The notes under the pieces are model-generated. The model saw nothing but the letters and a program-made list of their open reading frames with translations, did no database searches and had not been told where the DNA came from. The position numbers and the translations under genes are program-made. From Phycisphaerae bacterium (lineage in GTDB: Bacteria > Planctomycetota > Phycisphaerae > UBA1845 > Fen-1342): a stretch of 64,000 nucleotides of DNA. Position 1 is the stretch's first letter. Every line of letters starts with the position of its first letter. The stretch is from positions 487,276 through 551,275 of the forward strand of contig JAGNKU010000001.1 of assembly GCA_017999985.1 (NCBI GenBank), written 5' to 3'. This document shows positions 53,358 through 61,648 of the stretch, in pieces.

Positions 53358-54254
53358 GTGACGCACGCAAGCGTACAACTCGGCCGCTGGGGCGCGCTGG
53401 GCGTGGTGCTGCTGCTCGGCGGGTGGGCCGTGCCGGCTGGCGCGCAGGGTCCGCCGAAGCGCGAGGGCTTCCGGTCACCGCCCACGACGCAGGACGCCGG
53501 GCGCGGCGGTTTCCGCGGCCGCCGGATGGAGCACGTGATGCGCGGGCTCTTCCGGATCGAGCCGGAGGACGAGGGTCCGTTACAACCGGGCGAGGCGGAA
53601 GAGCTGCTCGAGTTTGCCCGCGAGCATGCGCCGCGGCTGCACCGGGCGATGACCGCGCTGCGGGAGCGGAGTCCCGAGCGTTTCGCCGAGCGGATGACGA
53701 CGCATGCGCCGCGGCTGCGGCACCTGCGGCGGGTGTGGGCGCGCAATCCGCGGCTGGGGGCGATCATCCAGACCTACGCAGAGAACCTGATCGAGATCGA
53801 GCGCGGCGCGCGGGCGCTGCGCAAGACGCCGGCGGATTCGCCGACCTATGAGCGCGACCTGCAGGCGCTGCGCGACTTGATCGCGGACAACTTGCGGCGC
53901 GAGTCGGATGCGCTGGAGGCGCTGGCGGAGCATCTCGATGCGCAGCGCGCCACGCGCGTGGCGGAGCGCGTCACGCAACTCACCAGCGCAGGCGCTGATC
54001 TGTCGACCGAGCCGGAGAAGGTGCGCGATCTGGTGGCGACGTATCTCGCGGCCGCCGGCGACGCGGAGCGCAACGCGGCACGCGAGAAGCTGGAGGCGGC
54101 GGTCACGCACCAGTTGACCACCGAGAGCGCGGCGCTGCGCGAGCGGGCGGCGCGGCAGCGCGAGCACGCGCCGGAAGAAGTGGATCGCCGGGTCGAACAC
54201 GCGCTGGCGCCCGGCCCACCCGGCCGCCCGGACCAGCACCCGCCCCACCGGTAG
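53358..54254 (+). CDS. Secreted helical protein of the sigma factor operon
   Basis: A 298-residue exported protein: GTG start, signal peptide (LGVVLLLGGWAVPAGAQG), then almost wholly helical and highly charged sequence with Arg, Glu and Ala repeats (PGEAEELLEFAREHAPRLHR and AALRERAARQREHAPEEVDR). The tail is Pro-rich. The plan resembles periplasmic sensors such as CpxP, Spy and CnrX, which also lie beside sigma or two-component genes, but the LTxxQ motif of that family is not evident. It is the third gene of the ECF operon. Signal sensing outside the inner membrane is an inference from position. Confidence 0.6.
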   Translation: MTHASVQLGRWGALGVVLLLGGWAVPAGAQGPPKREGFRSPPTTQDAGRGGFRGRRMEHVMRGLFRIEPEDEGPLQPGEAEELLEFAREHAPRLHRAMTALRERSPERFAERMTTHAPRLRHLRRVWARNPRLGAIIQTYAENLIEIERGARALRKTPADSPTYERDLQALRDLIADNLRRESDALEALAEHLDAQRATRVAERVTQLTSAGADLSTEPEKVRDLVATYLAAAGDAERNAAREKLEAAVTHQLTTESAALRERAARQREHAPEEVDRRVEHALAPGPPGRPDQHPPHR

Positions 54255-54394
54255 CATCGAAGTCGCGCGGCGCTAATCAGAGCCCGGAGCGGAAGCGACG
54301 GGCCGTAGAACCCAAAGCGGAAACGGCGCGCCCAGCCACGGAATTGCGCATCCGCAGACCCACTCGCTGGCGCTCGGGGCTTTGGTGCGCGGCC

Positions 54395-55054
54395 TCACAC
54401 CGTCGCAACAATCAGAAAAGAATGACTGAAGTACCGGCGGAAGAGGCGCTTCCACGCCTTCAGCCACCGGCGCTGCGGCTGGATCCAGTAGCCCTCCACC
54501 GGCTCGAACCCGCAGCGACGCAGCAGCCGGGTGAGCGTGACGGGGTCGAACCAGACCACATGGCCCTCGTTGCAGCGCGGCCGGCCGCGCCGCCAGATGT
54601 GCCACGCCTGCAGTGCGTAAAACGGGTTCGGCGTTGTCAGAATCAGCTTGCCGCCGGGCTTCAGGTGGCGGCGTACCGCGGTGAGGAACAGCCCGGGGTT
54701 GTCCAGGTGCTCGATGAGCTCGCCGGCGACGATCGTGTCGAACTGCCAGCCGAGGTCGAGCGTCTGGACGTTGGCGCAGACGGCGTGGTAGCCGGCGCTC
54801 TGCAGGGCGGCGACACCCTCGGCGTCGTGGTCCACGCCCACCGCATCAGGGTTCACTTCGACCAGCCGGCGAAAAAGCAAGTCGGGCGCGTGGGCGCTGG
54901 TGTGTCCGGACCGGCGGGCGGGCCGGGCATCGACGCAGCCGAGGTCGAGGACCGCCGTCCCGGGGACGATGTGCGGGGCGATGGCGTCGAAGCGGTCGCG
55001 GATGGTCGTGTCGAACACGGCGGCGAGTGTGGCGTGGGCGGCGGTAGGGGTCAA
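54395..55054 (-). CDS. Class I SAM-dependent methyltransferase
   Basis: A 219-residue methyltransferase of the Methyltransf_11/23 type. The SAM motif I is TAVLDLGCVDA, motif II is FDTIVAGELIEHLDNPGLFL and motif III is LKPGGKLILTTPNPFYAL. The C-terminus has VWFDPVTLTRLLRRCGF, often found in methyltransferases that act on sugars or small metabolites. The start is unclear: a TTG at 55054 or a GTG at 55018. It is convergent with the ECF operon, and its upstream side carries IS4 debris and short direct repeats, so its original promoter may have been disturbed. Confidence 0.85.
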   Translation of the reverse strand: MTPTAAHATLAAVFDTTIRDRFDAIAPHIVPGTAVLDLGCVDARPARRSGHTSAHAPDLLFRRLVEVNPDAVGVDHDAEGVAALQSAGYHAVCANVQTLDLGWQFDTIVAGELIEHLDNPGLFLTAVRRHLKPGGKLILTTPNPFYALQAWHIWRRGRPRCNEGHVVWFDPVTLTRLLRRCGFEPVEGYWIQPQRRWLKAWKRLFRRYFSHSFLIVATV

Positions 55055-55073
55055 GCGGTGGAGGCAGCACCGC

Positions 55074-55106
55074 GTGGGAACGTGGGAACGCGAGCACGTG
55101 GGAACG
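55074..55106. repeat. Three direct repeats of GTGGGAACG
   Basis: Copies at 55074, 55082 and 55098 between the methyltransferase start and the IS4 fragment. Confidence 0.8.
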
Positions 55107-55119
55107 AGGGCGGACCGCG

Positions 55120-55404
55120 CCGGACCGGTCCGCGGGCGAGGTCTATGATCCGCTCGTGGTGCGCGTCATGGCCAAGTACCTGAAACGGTCCGCCGAAGGG
55201 CTAACCGTGGCGCGCTTCCGGTCCGGCATTGGGCGTCTCAGCGGTCACCTTGGCCGCAAACGCGACGGTCCGGTCGGCTGGCTCCGCGCCTGGCGCGGCT
55301 GGGAAAGTTTCCAATTGATCCTGCTCGGAGCCACGCTCGCAGCGGACGGTCGAGATGCGGGTAACAGCAACAGTGGTGTGCTCCTGCCACGGCTTGGCTG
55401 CGCC
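55120..55404 (+). mobile_element. Second fragment of the IS4-family element (right end only)
   Basis: 285 bases nearly identical to 41228-41512 (five mismatches, all transitions). It codes for the terminal 80 or so residues of the transposase (LGRKRDGPVGWLRAWRGWE is intact) and includes the right terminal repeat. No left end is present. It lies 25 bases beyond the pntB stop, in head-to-tail orientation to the first copy. Confidence 0.85.
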
Positions 55405-55429
55405 CAATCGTGCTACACCGTCGCGCGCG

Positions 55430-56938
55430 TCAGTGCCCCTTCAGCTCACTCACGATGCTGCTGACCATCTTCTTGGCGTCGCCGAAGACCATCACCGTGT
55501 TGGGCAGGTAGAACAGCTCGTTCTCGATCCCGGCAAAGCCCGGGTTCAGGCTGCGCTTGAAGACCATGACGGTCTTCGCCTTGTCCACGTCGAAGATCGG
55601 CATGCCGAAAATCGGGCTGCCGCGGTCGTGGCGGGCCGCCGGGTTGACTACGTCATTGGCCCCGATGACCAGCGCCACGTCGCACTGGTCCATCTCGGAG
55701 TTCAGCTCCAGGTCGGCGAGCTGCTCGTACGGCACGTTCGCTTCGGCCAGCAGCACGTTCATGTGCCCCGGCATGCGGCCGGCCACCGGATGTACGCCGT
55801 ACCGGACTTCCACGCCTTTCTTGCCCAACTGGGCGGCCATCTCGGCGACGGCGTGCTGGGCCTGGGCCACGGCCATGCCATAGCCCGGGATGATGAAGAC
55901 CTTCTGGGCGGCCTCGAGCACCATGACCGCCTCCTCGGCGTCCATCTGCCGGACGGTCTTACCCTCGGCCGACGTGGCGCCGGCCGAGCTGAGCTCCTGC
56001 CCGAACCCGCCGGCCACCACGTTCAGCAGCGAGCGGTTCATGGCGTTGCACATGATCTTGGTCAGGATGATGCCCGACGCGCCAACGAGCGACCCGCTGA
56101 TGATCAGGCAGTAGTTGTCCAGCGCGAAACCGGTGGTCATCGCCGCCAGGCCGGAGTACGAGTTCAGCAGCGAGATCACGACCGGCATGTCGGCGCCGCC
56201 GATCGGGATGACCGCCATTACGCCAAGCACGGCGGCAATCAGATACAGGGCGATGATGGCCCAGAGCCCGGCCTGGTAGTCGCGGGTCATCAGGACGCCC
56301 AGCCCGACGCAGACCAGCAGCAGCACGATGCTGAGCAGGTGGTGGCGCGGCACGAGCAGCGGGTTGCTGATGGACCGGCCCTTGATCTTCCAGCCTTCCA
56401 GCTTGCCGTAGGCCGTCACGCTGCCGGTGAAGGTCACCATGCCGATCAGCGCACTCAGCCCGATCGTGATCAGCGTGTCCAGGCGCGGGTCCCGGAGCGG
56501 GTCGAAATACACGCGCAGGAACTCGGCGAAGGCGACGGTCGCCGAGCCGAGGCCGCCGAAGCCGTTCAGCATGCCCACCATCTGCGGCATCGCGGTCATC
56601 TGGACGCGGAGCGCGAGCACGGCGCCGATGACCGAGCCGGTGATGAGCCCGGCGCCGATCGTCCACCAGCTCACGATCTCCTTGTCACCCAGCGTCACGA
56701 CGATGGCGATGAGCATGCCGACAGCCGAAAGCAGGTTGCCGCGGCGGGCCGAGCGCGGGTGCGACATCATCTTCAGGCCGAAGATGAACAGGGCGGCGGA
56801 GACGAGGTAGGCGAGGTTGATGCCCAGCTTGAGCAGGCTGTCGGCGTGTTCCGCGGCCTCCGTCAGGGCCGCCGCTGTTGCCGGGGCGCTGCTGATGGCC
56901 TGGGCCAGAAGCCCGCTCACATGCGATAGGTCGTTCAT
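55430..56938 (-). CDS. pntB: NAD(P) transhydrogenase subunit beta
   Basis: Membrane and NADP-binding subunit of the proton-translocating transhydrogenase, 502 residues. About nine helices (INLAYLVSAALFIFGLK onward) precede the dIII domain, which has VFIIPGYGMAVAQAQHAVAE, GVEVRYGVHPVAGRMPGHMN and GANDVVNPAARHDRGSPI, the known NADP-binding fingerprint. It uses the proton-motive force to drive NADPH formation from NADH. It is the last gene of pntAa-pntAb-pntB, 10 bases after pntAb. Confidence 0.96.
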   Translation of the reverse strand: MNDLSHVSGLLAQAISSAPATAAALTEAAEHADSLLKLGINLAYLVSAALFIFGLKMMSHPRSARRGNLLSAVGMLIAIVVTLGDKEIVSWWTIGAGLITGSVIGAVLALRVQMTAMPQMVGMLNGFGGLGSATVAFAEFLRVYFDPLRDPRLDTLITIGLSALIGMVTFTGSVTAYGKLEGWKIKGRSISNPLLVPRHHLLSIVLLLVCVGLGVLMTRDYQAGLWAIIALYLIAAVLGVMAVIPIGGADMPVVISLLNSYSGLAAMTTGFALDNYCLIISGSLVGASGIILTKIMCNAMNRSLLNVVAGGFGQELSSAGATSAEGKTVRQMDAEEAVMVLEAAQKVFIIPGYGMAVAQAQHAVAEMAAQLGKKGVEVRYGVHPVAGRMPGHMNVLLAEANVPYEQLADLELNSEMDQCDVALVIGANDVVNPAARHDRGSPIFGMPIFDVDKAKTVMVFKRSLNPGFAGIENELFYLPNTVMVFGDAKKMVSSIVSELKGH

Positions 56939-56948
56939 GCGCAGGCTC

Positions 56949-57230
56949 CTACTTCTTCTTGAACATGGCCAGCATGCGATCCGTCACCTTGTACCCGCCG
57001 ACCACGTTGATCATCGCGAAGGTCACCGCCAGGAACCCGAGAACCTCGCTCCAGGCGCCCTTGTGCAGGCCGGCGATCACGACTGCGCCGACGATCGTGA
57101 TCCCCGAGATCGCGTTCGAGCCGGACATCAGCGGCGTGTGCAGGATGGGCGGCACCTTGGCGATCACTTCGAAGCCGATGAACATCGCCAGCACAAAGAT
57201 CACGAAGTTGTTGGTGAAGAGCTCGATCAC
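56949..57230 (-). CDS. pntAb: NAD(P) transhydrogenase subunit alpha part 2 (membrane part)
   Basis: A 93-residue membrane subunit with three helices (NFVIFVLAMFIGFEVIAKVP, AISGITIVGAVVIAGL and LGFLAVTFAMINVVGGY), ending in MLAMFKKK. In E. coli this part is fused to the NAD-binding domain; here it is separate, as in Rhodospirillum. The GTG start at 57230 overlaps the pntAa stop as GTGA and has GAGGG upstream, which fixes the start. Confidence 0.93.
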   Translation of the reverse strand: MIELFTNNFVIFVLAMFIGFEVIAKVPPILHTPLMSGSNAISGITIVGAVVIAGLHKGAWSEVLGFLAVTFAMINVVGGYKVTDRMLAMFKKK

Positions 57231-58369
57231 GCGCGACCCTCGCTTTCCATGGCGGCCTTGACCCCCGTGTGGACGACCTGGCCCGCGTGCGTCACCAGCG
57301 CGCCGGCGATGATCTCGTCCGTCAGGTCCAGGTTGAATTTCTGGTCTTTCCAGAACTCCAGGATGAACGTTGTCAGGTTTCGCGAATACAACGTGCTGCC
57401 GTCCTTCGGCATGTCGGACGGCAGGTTCAGCGGGCCGATGATCTTCACGCCGTTCTCGATCACCGTCTCCCCCGGCCGCGTCAACTCGCAGTTGCCGCCC
57501 GCCTCGGCCGCCAGGTCGACGATCACCGAGCCGGGCTGCATTCGGCGCACCATCTCGGCGGTAATGAGCTTTGGGGCCTTCACGCCGCCGATCAGCGCGG
57601 TCGTGATGACGACGTCGTTGAGCGCGCACTGCTGGGCGATGAGCTCGGCCTGCTTGCGGTAGAACTCCGCGGAGAGCTCCTTCGCGTAGCCGCTGGCGGT
57701 CTGCGCGTCCTCGGCGCTCTCGACGCCGACGAACTTGCCGCCCAGGCTCTGGATCTGCTCCGCGACGACCCGCCGCGTGTCCGTCGCGCTGACCGTCGCC
57801 CCCAGGCGCTTGGCGGTGGCGATCGCCTGCAACCCGGCCACGCCCGCGCCGATTACGAAGACCTTCGCCGAAAAGATCGTCCCGGCGGCGGTCATCGCCA
57901 TCGGGAAGTACCGGCACAGCGCGTTCGCCGCGATCAGCACGGCCTTGTAGCCGGCGATGTTCGACATCGCGGACAGCGTGTCCATGGACTGCGCCCGCGT
58001 GGTGCGCGGGATACAGTCGGTGGAGAACGCGGTGATGTTGCGTTCGGCCAGCCTGCGGACCGCGTCGCGGTTCTTGATCGGCAGCAACGTGGTGAGCAGC
58101 ATGGCGCCGGCGCGCATCTGCTGAATCTCGGCCGCGGTGGGCGGCTGCACCATCAGCACGAAATCCGCGCCGCCCAGCAGGCCAGCGGCGTCGGTCGCGA
58201 GCGTCGCGCCCACCGCCCGGTAGGCGTCATCGTCGAAGAACGACGCGCTACCCGCACCGCTCTGCACGGCGACCTCGAGGCCCTTGCCAATGAGCTTCTT
58301 GCAGGACTCCGGCACCAGCGCGACGCGCCGCTCGCCGTCCCGCGTTTCCTTCGGCACCGCAATCTTCAT
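57227..58369 (-). CDS. pntAa: NAD(P) transhydrogenase subunit alpha part 1 (NAD-binding part)
   Basis: Soluble NAD(H)-binding dI subunit of 380 residues, similar to alanine dehydrogenase. Blocks seen are IAVPKETRDGERRVALVP at the start, FSTDCIPRTTRAQSMDTLSA, the Rossmann motif VFVIGAGVAGLQAIATAKRL and the mobile-loop region in EFYRKQAELIAQ. The ATG at 58369 has GAGAGGA upstream and begins exactly at the family N-terminus. First gene of the pnt operon; a promoter is proposed at 58454-58481. Confidence 0.95.
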   Translation of the reverse strand: MKIAVPKETRDGERRVALVPESCKKLIGKGLEVAVQSGAGSASFFDDDAYRAVGATLATDAAGLLGGADFVLMVQPPTAAEIQQMRAGAMLLTTLLPIKNRDAVRRLAERNITAFSTDCIPRTTRAQSMDTLSAMSNIAGYKAVLIAANALCRYFPMAMTAAGTIFSAKVFVIGAGVAGLQAIATAKRLGATVSATDTRRVVAEQIQSLGGKFVGVESAEDAQTASGYAKELSAEFYRKQAELIAQQCALNDVVITTALIGGVKAPKLITAEMVRRMQPGSVIVDLAAEAGGNCELTRPGETVIENGVKIIGPLNLPSDMPKDGSTLYSRNLTTFILEFWKDQKFNLDLTDEIIAGALVTHAGQVVHTGVKAAMESEGRA

Positions 58370-58453
58370 AGTGTCCTCTCTCAGCCGCCGGCGTGGCACC
58401 GGCGCAGCCCCGGCAGATCGGCCCACGGCCCTGGCAAACACGTGGGATGTGCT

Positions 58454-58481
58454 ATTGTAGTCACGAGGTCGCGCCGGTAAA
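58454..58481 (-). promoter_or_regulatory. Putative promoter of the pnt operon
   Basis: On the minus strand TTTACC (58481-58476), 16-base spacer, TACAAT (58459-58454), about 85 bases before the pntAa ATG. Confidence 0.4.
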
Positions 58482-58498
58482 GGCGGGGCGCGGCGCGC

Positions 58499-59125
58499 CT
58501 ACGCGGACCGATACAACCCGTGCTCCGCGATGTAGCCACGGACCGCTTCCGGGACGAGATGACGGATGCTCCGGCCGGCCCGCACGCGGGCGCGGAGGTC
58601 CGTGCCGGAAACGTCGATCCGTGGGCTTTCGATCACGTGCTGCAGCAGCCGCTCGCACTGCGCCACGGAAAAGCACCGGCCGAGGCGGGCGGCGTCCGGC
58701 GGCGCGTAACCCGAACGGGCCGCCGTCACGATGGTGCACGCGTCGACCAGCTCCGTCGCGTGATACCACGACTCCAGCTCCAGCAGGCTGTCCATGCCAA
58801 CCAGCCAGCACAGCTCGACCGCCGGCCCATGCGCGGCGCGGAAGTGCGCGACCGTGTTGAGCGTGTAATTCGGCCCCGGCTGCCCCAGCTCCCAGTCGCT
58901 GACCTCGAACTGCGGATCGTCCGCGACCGCCAGCCGGCACATCGCGAGCCGGTCCGCCGGCGGCGTCAGCGTGCGGCGCTGCTTGTGCGGCGGGCTGGCG
59001 CTGGGGATCAGGATGACGCGCGGCACCTGCAGCCGCTCGGCGATGAACCGGCTGACGATCAGATGTCCGTGGTGGATGGGATCGAACGAACCGCCGTAGA
59101 GCAGGATGCGGTCCACAGGCAACAT
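58499..59125 (-). CDS. nadD: Nicotinate-nucleotide adenylyltransferase
   Basis: Adenylates nicotinate mononucleotide in NAD synthesis, 208 residues, cytoplasmic. The N-terminal GGSFDPIHHGHLIVS holds the HxGH motif; SPPHKQ and the C-terminal ISGTxxR-like block (DVSGTDLRARVRAGRSIRHL) bind ATP; LVGMDSLLELESWY is also typical. It follows the TPR gene by 15 bases on the same strand. Its closeness to the pnt operon links NAD supply and NADP reduction only by position. Confidence 0.94.
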   Translation of the reverse strand: MLPVDRILLYGGSFDPIHHGHLIVSRFIAERLQVPRVILIPSASPPHKQRRTLTPPADRLAMCRLAVADDPQFEVSDWELGQPGPNYTLNTVAHFRAAHGPAVELCWLVGMDSLLELESWYHATELVDACTIVTAARSGYAPPDAARLGRCFSVAQCERLLQHVIESPRIDVSGTDLRARVRAGRSIRHLVPEAVRGYIAEHGLYRSA

Positions 59126-59140
59126 TCCCGGTGGGAGGGG

Positions 59141-59812
59141 TCAGGCGTGCTGGCTGCCCCGTGACTCCAGCGCGGCCTCCAGCTCATGCAGCGCGACCGG
59201 CACGTCCTCGAGTTGCGGATGGATGCGCAGCGCCTGCCGGTAGCAGTGCAGCGCCCCGCGCAGGTTGCCGCGCTCCACACAGGCATGCCCCAGAGCCGCC
59301 GCCGCACCGAAGTGGTACGGATTCAGCCGCAGCGCCTGCCGGTATGCCTGCTCCGCCTCTTCCACGCGCTCCATCATGGACAAGGCCAGCCCGCGCTGGA
59401 AGTGGGCCTCGGCGAAATCCGGCTCCGCGGCGACGAGTGCGTCGAAGGTCCGCACCGCCGCCCGGCTGTCCCCGGTCTCCAGATAGCCGATGCCGCTCGC
59501 CAGTCGCCGGTTGCCGTCCGCCGACCCCGCCTGCATCCACAGCGACCAAAGGCAGTGCTCGGCGAGCTGCACCACGCCCGCGTCCTCGTGGTGCAGACAC
59601 AGCGCCAGCACGGCACTCTCGCGCATGGTCCCATACATGCCCAGGTAGAGCACCGCAGCGCGCACCGCGCTCGGGTCGGGGGCGGCCAGCAGCGACACGA
59701 GTCCCGCAGGCGTCGGCTTCTCGCGAATCAGGGCCTCGAGGACCGTGCGGTCGACGTGCACGCCGGGGATGACCCGGCGGAGGATCCGATTGATTGTGGC
59801 GTCGTATGTCAC
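59141..59812 (-). CDS. TPR-repeat protein
   Basis: A 223-residue soluble protein. From about residue 100 three or four tetratricopeptide repeats are seen: LETGDSRAAVRTFDALVA, FQRGLALSMMERVEEAEQAY and ACVERGNLRGALHCYRQALR. The N-terminal part is helical with no known motif. Start GTG at 59812, preceded by a purine run (GGAAGG) that touches the start codon. It is probably co-transcribed with nadD, which it precedes. Role unknown; TPRs usually mediate protein contacts. Confidence 0.82.
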   Translation of the reverse strand: MTYDATINRILRRVIPGVHVDRTVLEALIREKPTPAGLVSLLAAPDPSAVRAAVLYLGMYGTMRESAVLALCLHHEDAGVVQLAEHCLWSLWMQAGSADGNRRLASGIGYLETGDSRAAVRTFDALVAAEPDFAEAHFQRGLALSMMERVEEAEQAYRQALRLNPYHFGAAAALGHACVERGNLRGALHCYRQALRIHPQLEDVPVALHELEAALESRGSQHA

Positions 59813-59937
59813 CCTTCCACCGTTCCAGCCAAACGTCCTGCGGCCGGTGCGCCTCCTCGCCTGTCAGACCATCCTTGAGGTCGCGGCGCAATCGGATTCG
59901 TCGCTTGCCAGGGACGGACACGTCCCCGTGCACCGAA

Positions 59938-59966
59938 TGGTATGCCCATGCGGTAGGAAGGGTCAA
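59938..59966 (-). promoter_or_regulatory. Promoter for the TPR-nadD unit
   Basis: TTGACC (59966-59961), 17-base spacer, ATACCA (59943-59938) on the minus strand. The rest of the 375-base spacer 59813-60187 holds a GTGCCGG/CCGGCAC hairpin upstream and the hairpin at 60083. Confidence 0.45.
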
Positions 59967-60082
59967 ATAAGCATTGTGCCGGCGCGGCCCCCCGGCACCA
60001 TTGGTAATTAACGTCCTGATATGATGTTACGTGCTGGCCGTCGGGAGCGGGAACGGTCGCGGAAAGCCCTTTCTCCCCGCAG

Positions 60083-60107
60083 GGCACGAATAACTCCAAT
60101 TCGTGCC
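60083..60107 (-). terminator. Hairpin downstream of the sigma factor gene
   Basis: GGCACGAAT-AACTCCA-ATTCGTGCC, a perfect 9-bp stem 80 bases after the stop at 60188. No T-run is visible, so it may be a processing or stability structure rather than a true terminator. Confidence 0.4.
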
Positions 60108-60187
60108 GCGAGCAACCGATGAGGGGCAGTCATGCGGCAGGGTGGCCGCTTTTTGCCCAGTGCCGGGCCGGCCCCCGCATCCGCCGG

Positions 60188-61165
60188 CTACTGCGTCAGG
60201 ACGGCCTGTTCGAGGGCTGCCCGCAACTTGGTCAGGGCCTTGTTCTGGATCTGCCGGACGCGCTCCTTGGTCACGCCGATCATCTCGCCGACCTGTTCGA
60301 GCGTCTTGGCCTTTTCGGCCGGGTCGCCCGCGCACGGGTCGAGCGCGAAGCGGGCCAGGATGACCTTCTGTTCGACGTCGCTGAGGCGCGCGCTGTTGTC
60401 CGTGAGAATCGATTTGAGTTCGTGCACGCACTCGCCCTCCGCCCGCACCCGGTTTTGTTCCAGACTGTTGCCGCGCTCCAGCGCCGGATCGAACTCGGTG
60501 GGGAAACGTCCCCGGTGCCGTGCCATCCGCGTCGCGACGCGCGAGAAGCTCTTCAGGATCGCGCGACAGGCATACGTGCTGAAGCGATAGCCGCGCGCGC
60601 AGTCGAACTTGTTCACCGCACGCAGCAGCGCCAGGTTGCCCTCGCTGATCAGGTCCGTCAGATCCACGCCGGTGATCCGCGTCCGCTTGGCCATCGCCAG
60701 CACCAGCGGGATGTTCTCCCGCACCACCTCGCCGCGCGTCCCGGTCGTCAACTGCTCCCACCGCAGCAGGGCCCGTGCGGCTTCCTCCGTGAGGCGCCGC
60801 CCGGCGAACTCGGTGAGGATGTTGAACATCTGCCGGCGGCAGTAATTCAGCCGCAGAAAGAGGTATCGCTCGCGCTCGAGCTGGCGCACCGCCTCGCCCG
60901 GCTGTTCGAGTCCGTAGACGCCGCTGTCGTCACTGTGGGTCGGCACGTCCTCCCATTCGTACAGCGGCCGGTGCAGCAGCCCCGCTGCGGCCGGCTGGTC
61001 CAGAAACGGGTCGGGGACGTACTCGACGGGTTCGCTGACCAGGCGCTTGAGCAACTTGGCTTCGGCCGCGCTCAGCACTTGCATCACGGGCGCGGAAGGC
61101 AATTTCGCCTTGGGCACCAGCTTGACCAGATTCGTCGACGTGGTCGTCGGCTCAACAGGAAGCAT
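60188..61165 (-). CDS. Sigma-70 family RNA polymerase sigma factor
   Basis: A 325-residue sigma factor with regions 2 to 4 but no long region 1.1. Region 2 is VRENIPLVLAMAKRTRI with DLTDLISEGNLALLRAVNKFD and FSTYACRAILKSF; region 4 ends TLEQVGEMIGVTKERVRQIQ then NKALTKLRAAL. It lacks the usual RpoD core features such as the exact RPYWIRQAI-type helix, so it is an alternative (group 2/3) factor. The ATG at 61165 has GGGAG five bases upstream. A good promoter, TTGCTC-N17-TATACT, lies about 200 bases upstream. Confidence 0.88.
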   Translation of the reverse strand: MLPVEPTTTSTNLVKLVPKAKLPSAPVMQVLSAAEAKLLKRLVSEPVEYVPDPFLDQPAAAGLLHRPLYEWEDVPTHSDDSGVYGLEQPGEAVRQLERERYLFLRLNYCRRQMFNILTEFAGRRLTEEAARALLRWEQLTTGTRGEVVRENIPLVLAMAKRTRITGVDLTDLISEGNLALLRAVNKFDCARGYRFSTYACRAILKSFSRVATRMARHRGRFPTEFDPALERGNSLEQNRVRAEGECVHELKSILTDNSARLSDVEQKVILARFALDPCAGDPAEKAKTLEQVGEMIGVTKERVRQIQNKALTKLRAALEQAVLTQ

Positions 61166-61648
61166 CGCTTCTCCCATCCTGCACTCGCATCCTTCTCCTG
61201 ACGCGGCGCGCGGCTCTGCCCGCGCGACGCGGCCTCTGAATGGGGCTGCACATCCAGTGGATGCACACCACCACGCAGAAATACAAACATGGAGCCGTGG
61301 TCCCGGCAGGGGGGAGCCGACAAGACATGCCGGGTACGGCAACAAGGGGAGCCAAGGGAAGTATACTCAACTTCGTCGTCGCGAGCAAGAGAAACTTGTC
61401 ACTACCGCTCCCGGATCGGGGCACGTGCGATAACACATGGACATGCAATCATTTACCGCGGTTTCGGCGCCCGTGGTCATGCGAAGACCGACGACGGTTT
61501 TCCGCGTCGCCACGCGGCGGATTCCCCACTGCCCGATAGTACCTGACCGCCCGGCCCGGCCGCGCACCGCGGTCATACCGCCTGCTCTGACGCGAGCACG
61601 CCCCCGCAAACGCGCCCTCGGCTCGCCACCCCGCGCGGCGGGCGGTGC
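61166..61648. other. Sigma factor leader and spacer without a gene
   Basis: 483 bases between the sigma factor and the DUF1573 gene. They hold the promoter at 61360-61388 and a leader of about 190 bases. I see no supported coding sequence. Confidence 0.5.
61360..61388 (-). promoter_or_regulatory. Sigma-70-like promoter for the sigma factor gene
   Basis: On the minus strand TTGCTC (61388-61383), 17-base spacer, TATACT (61365-61360). Confidence 0.6.
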
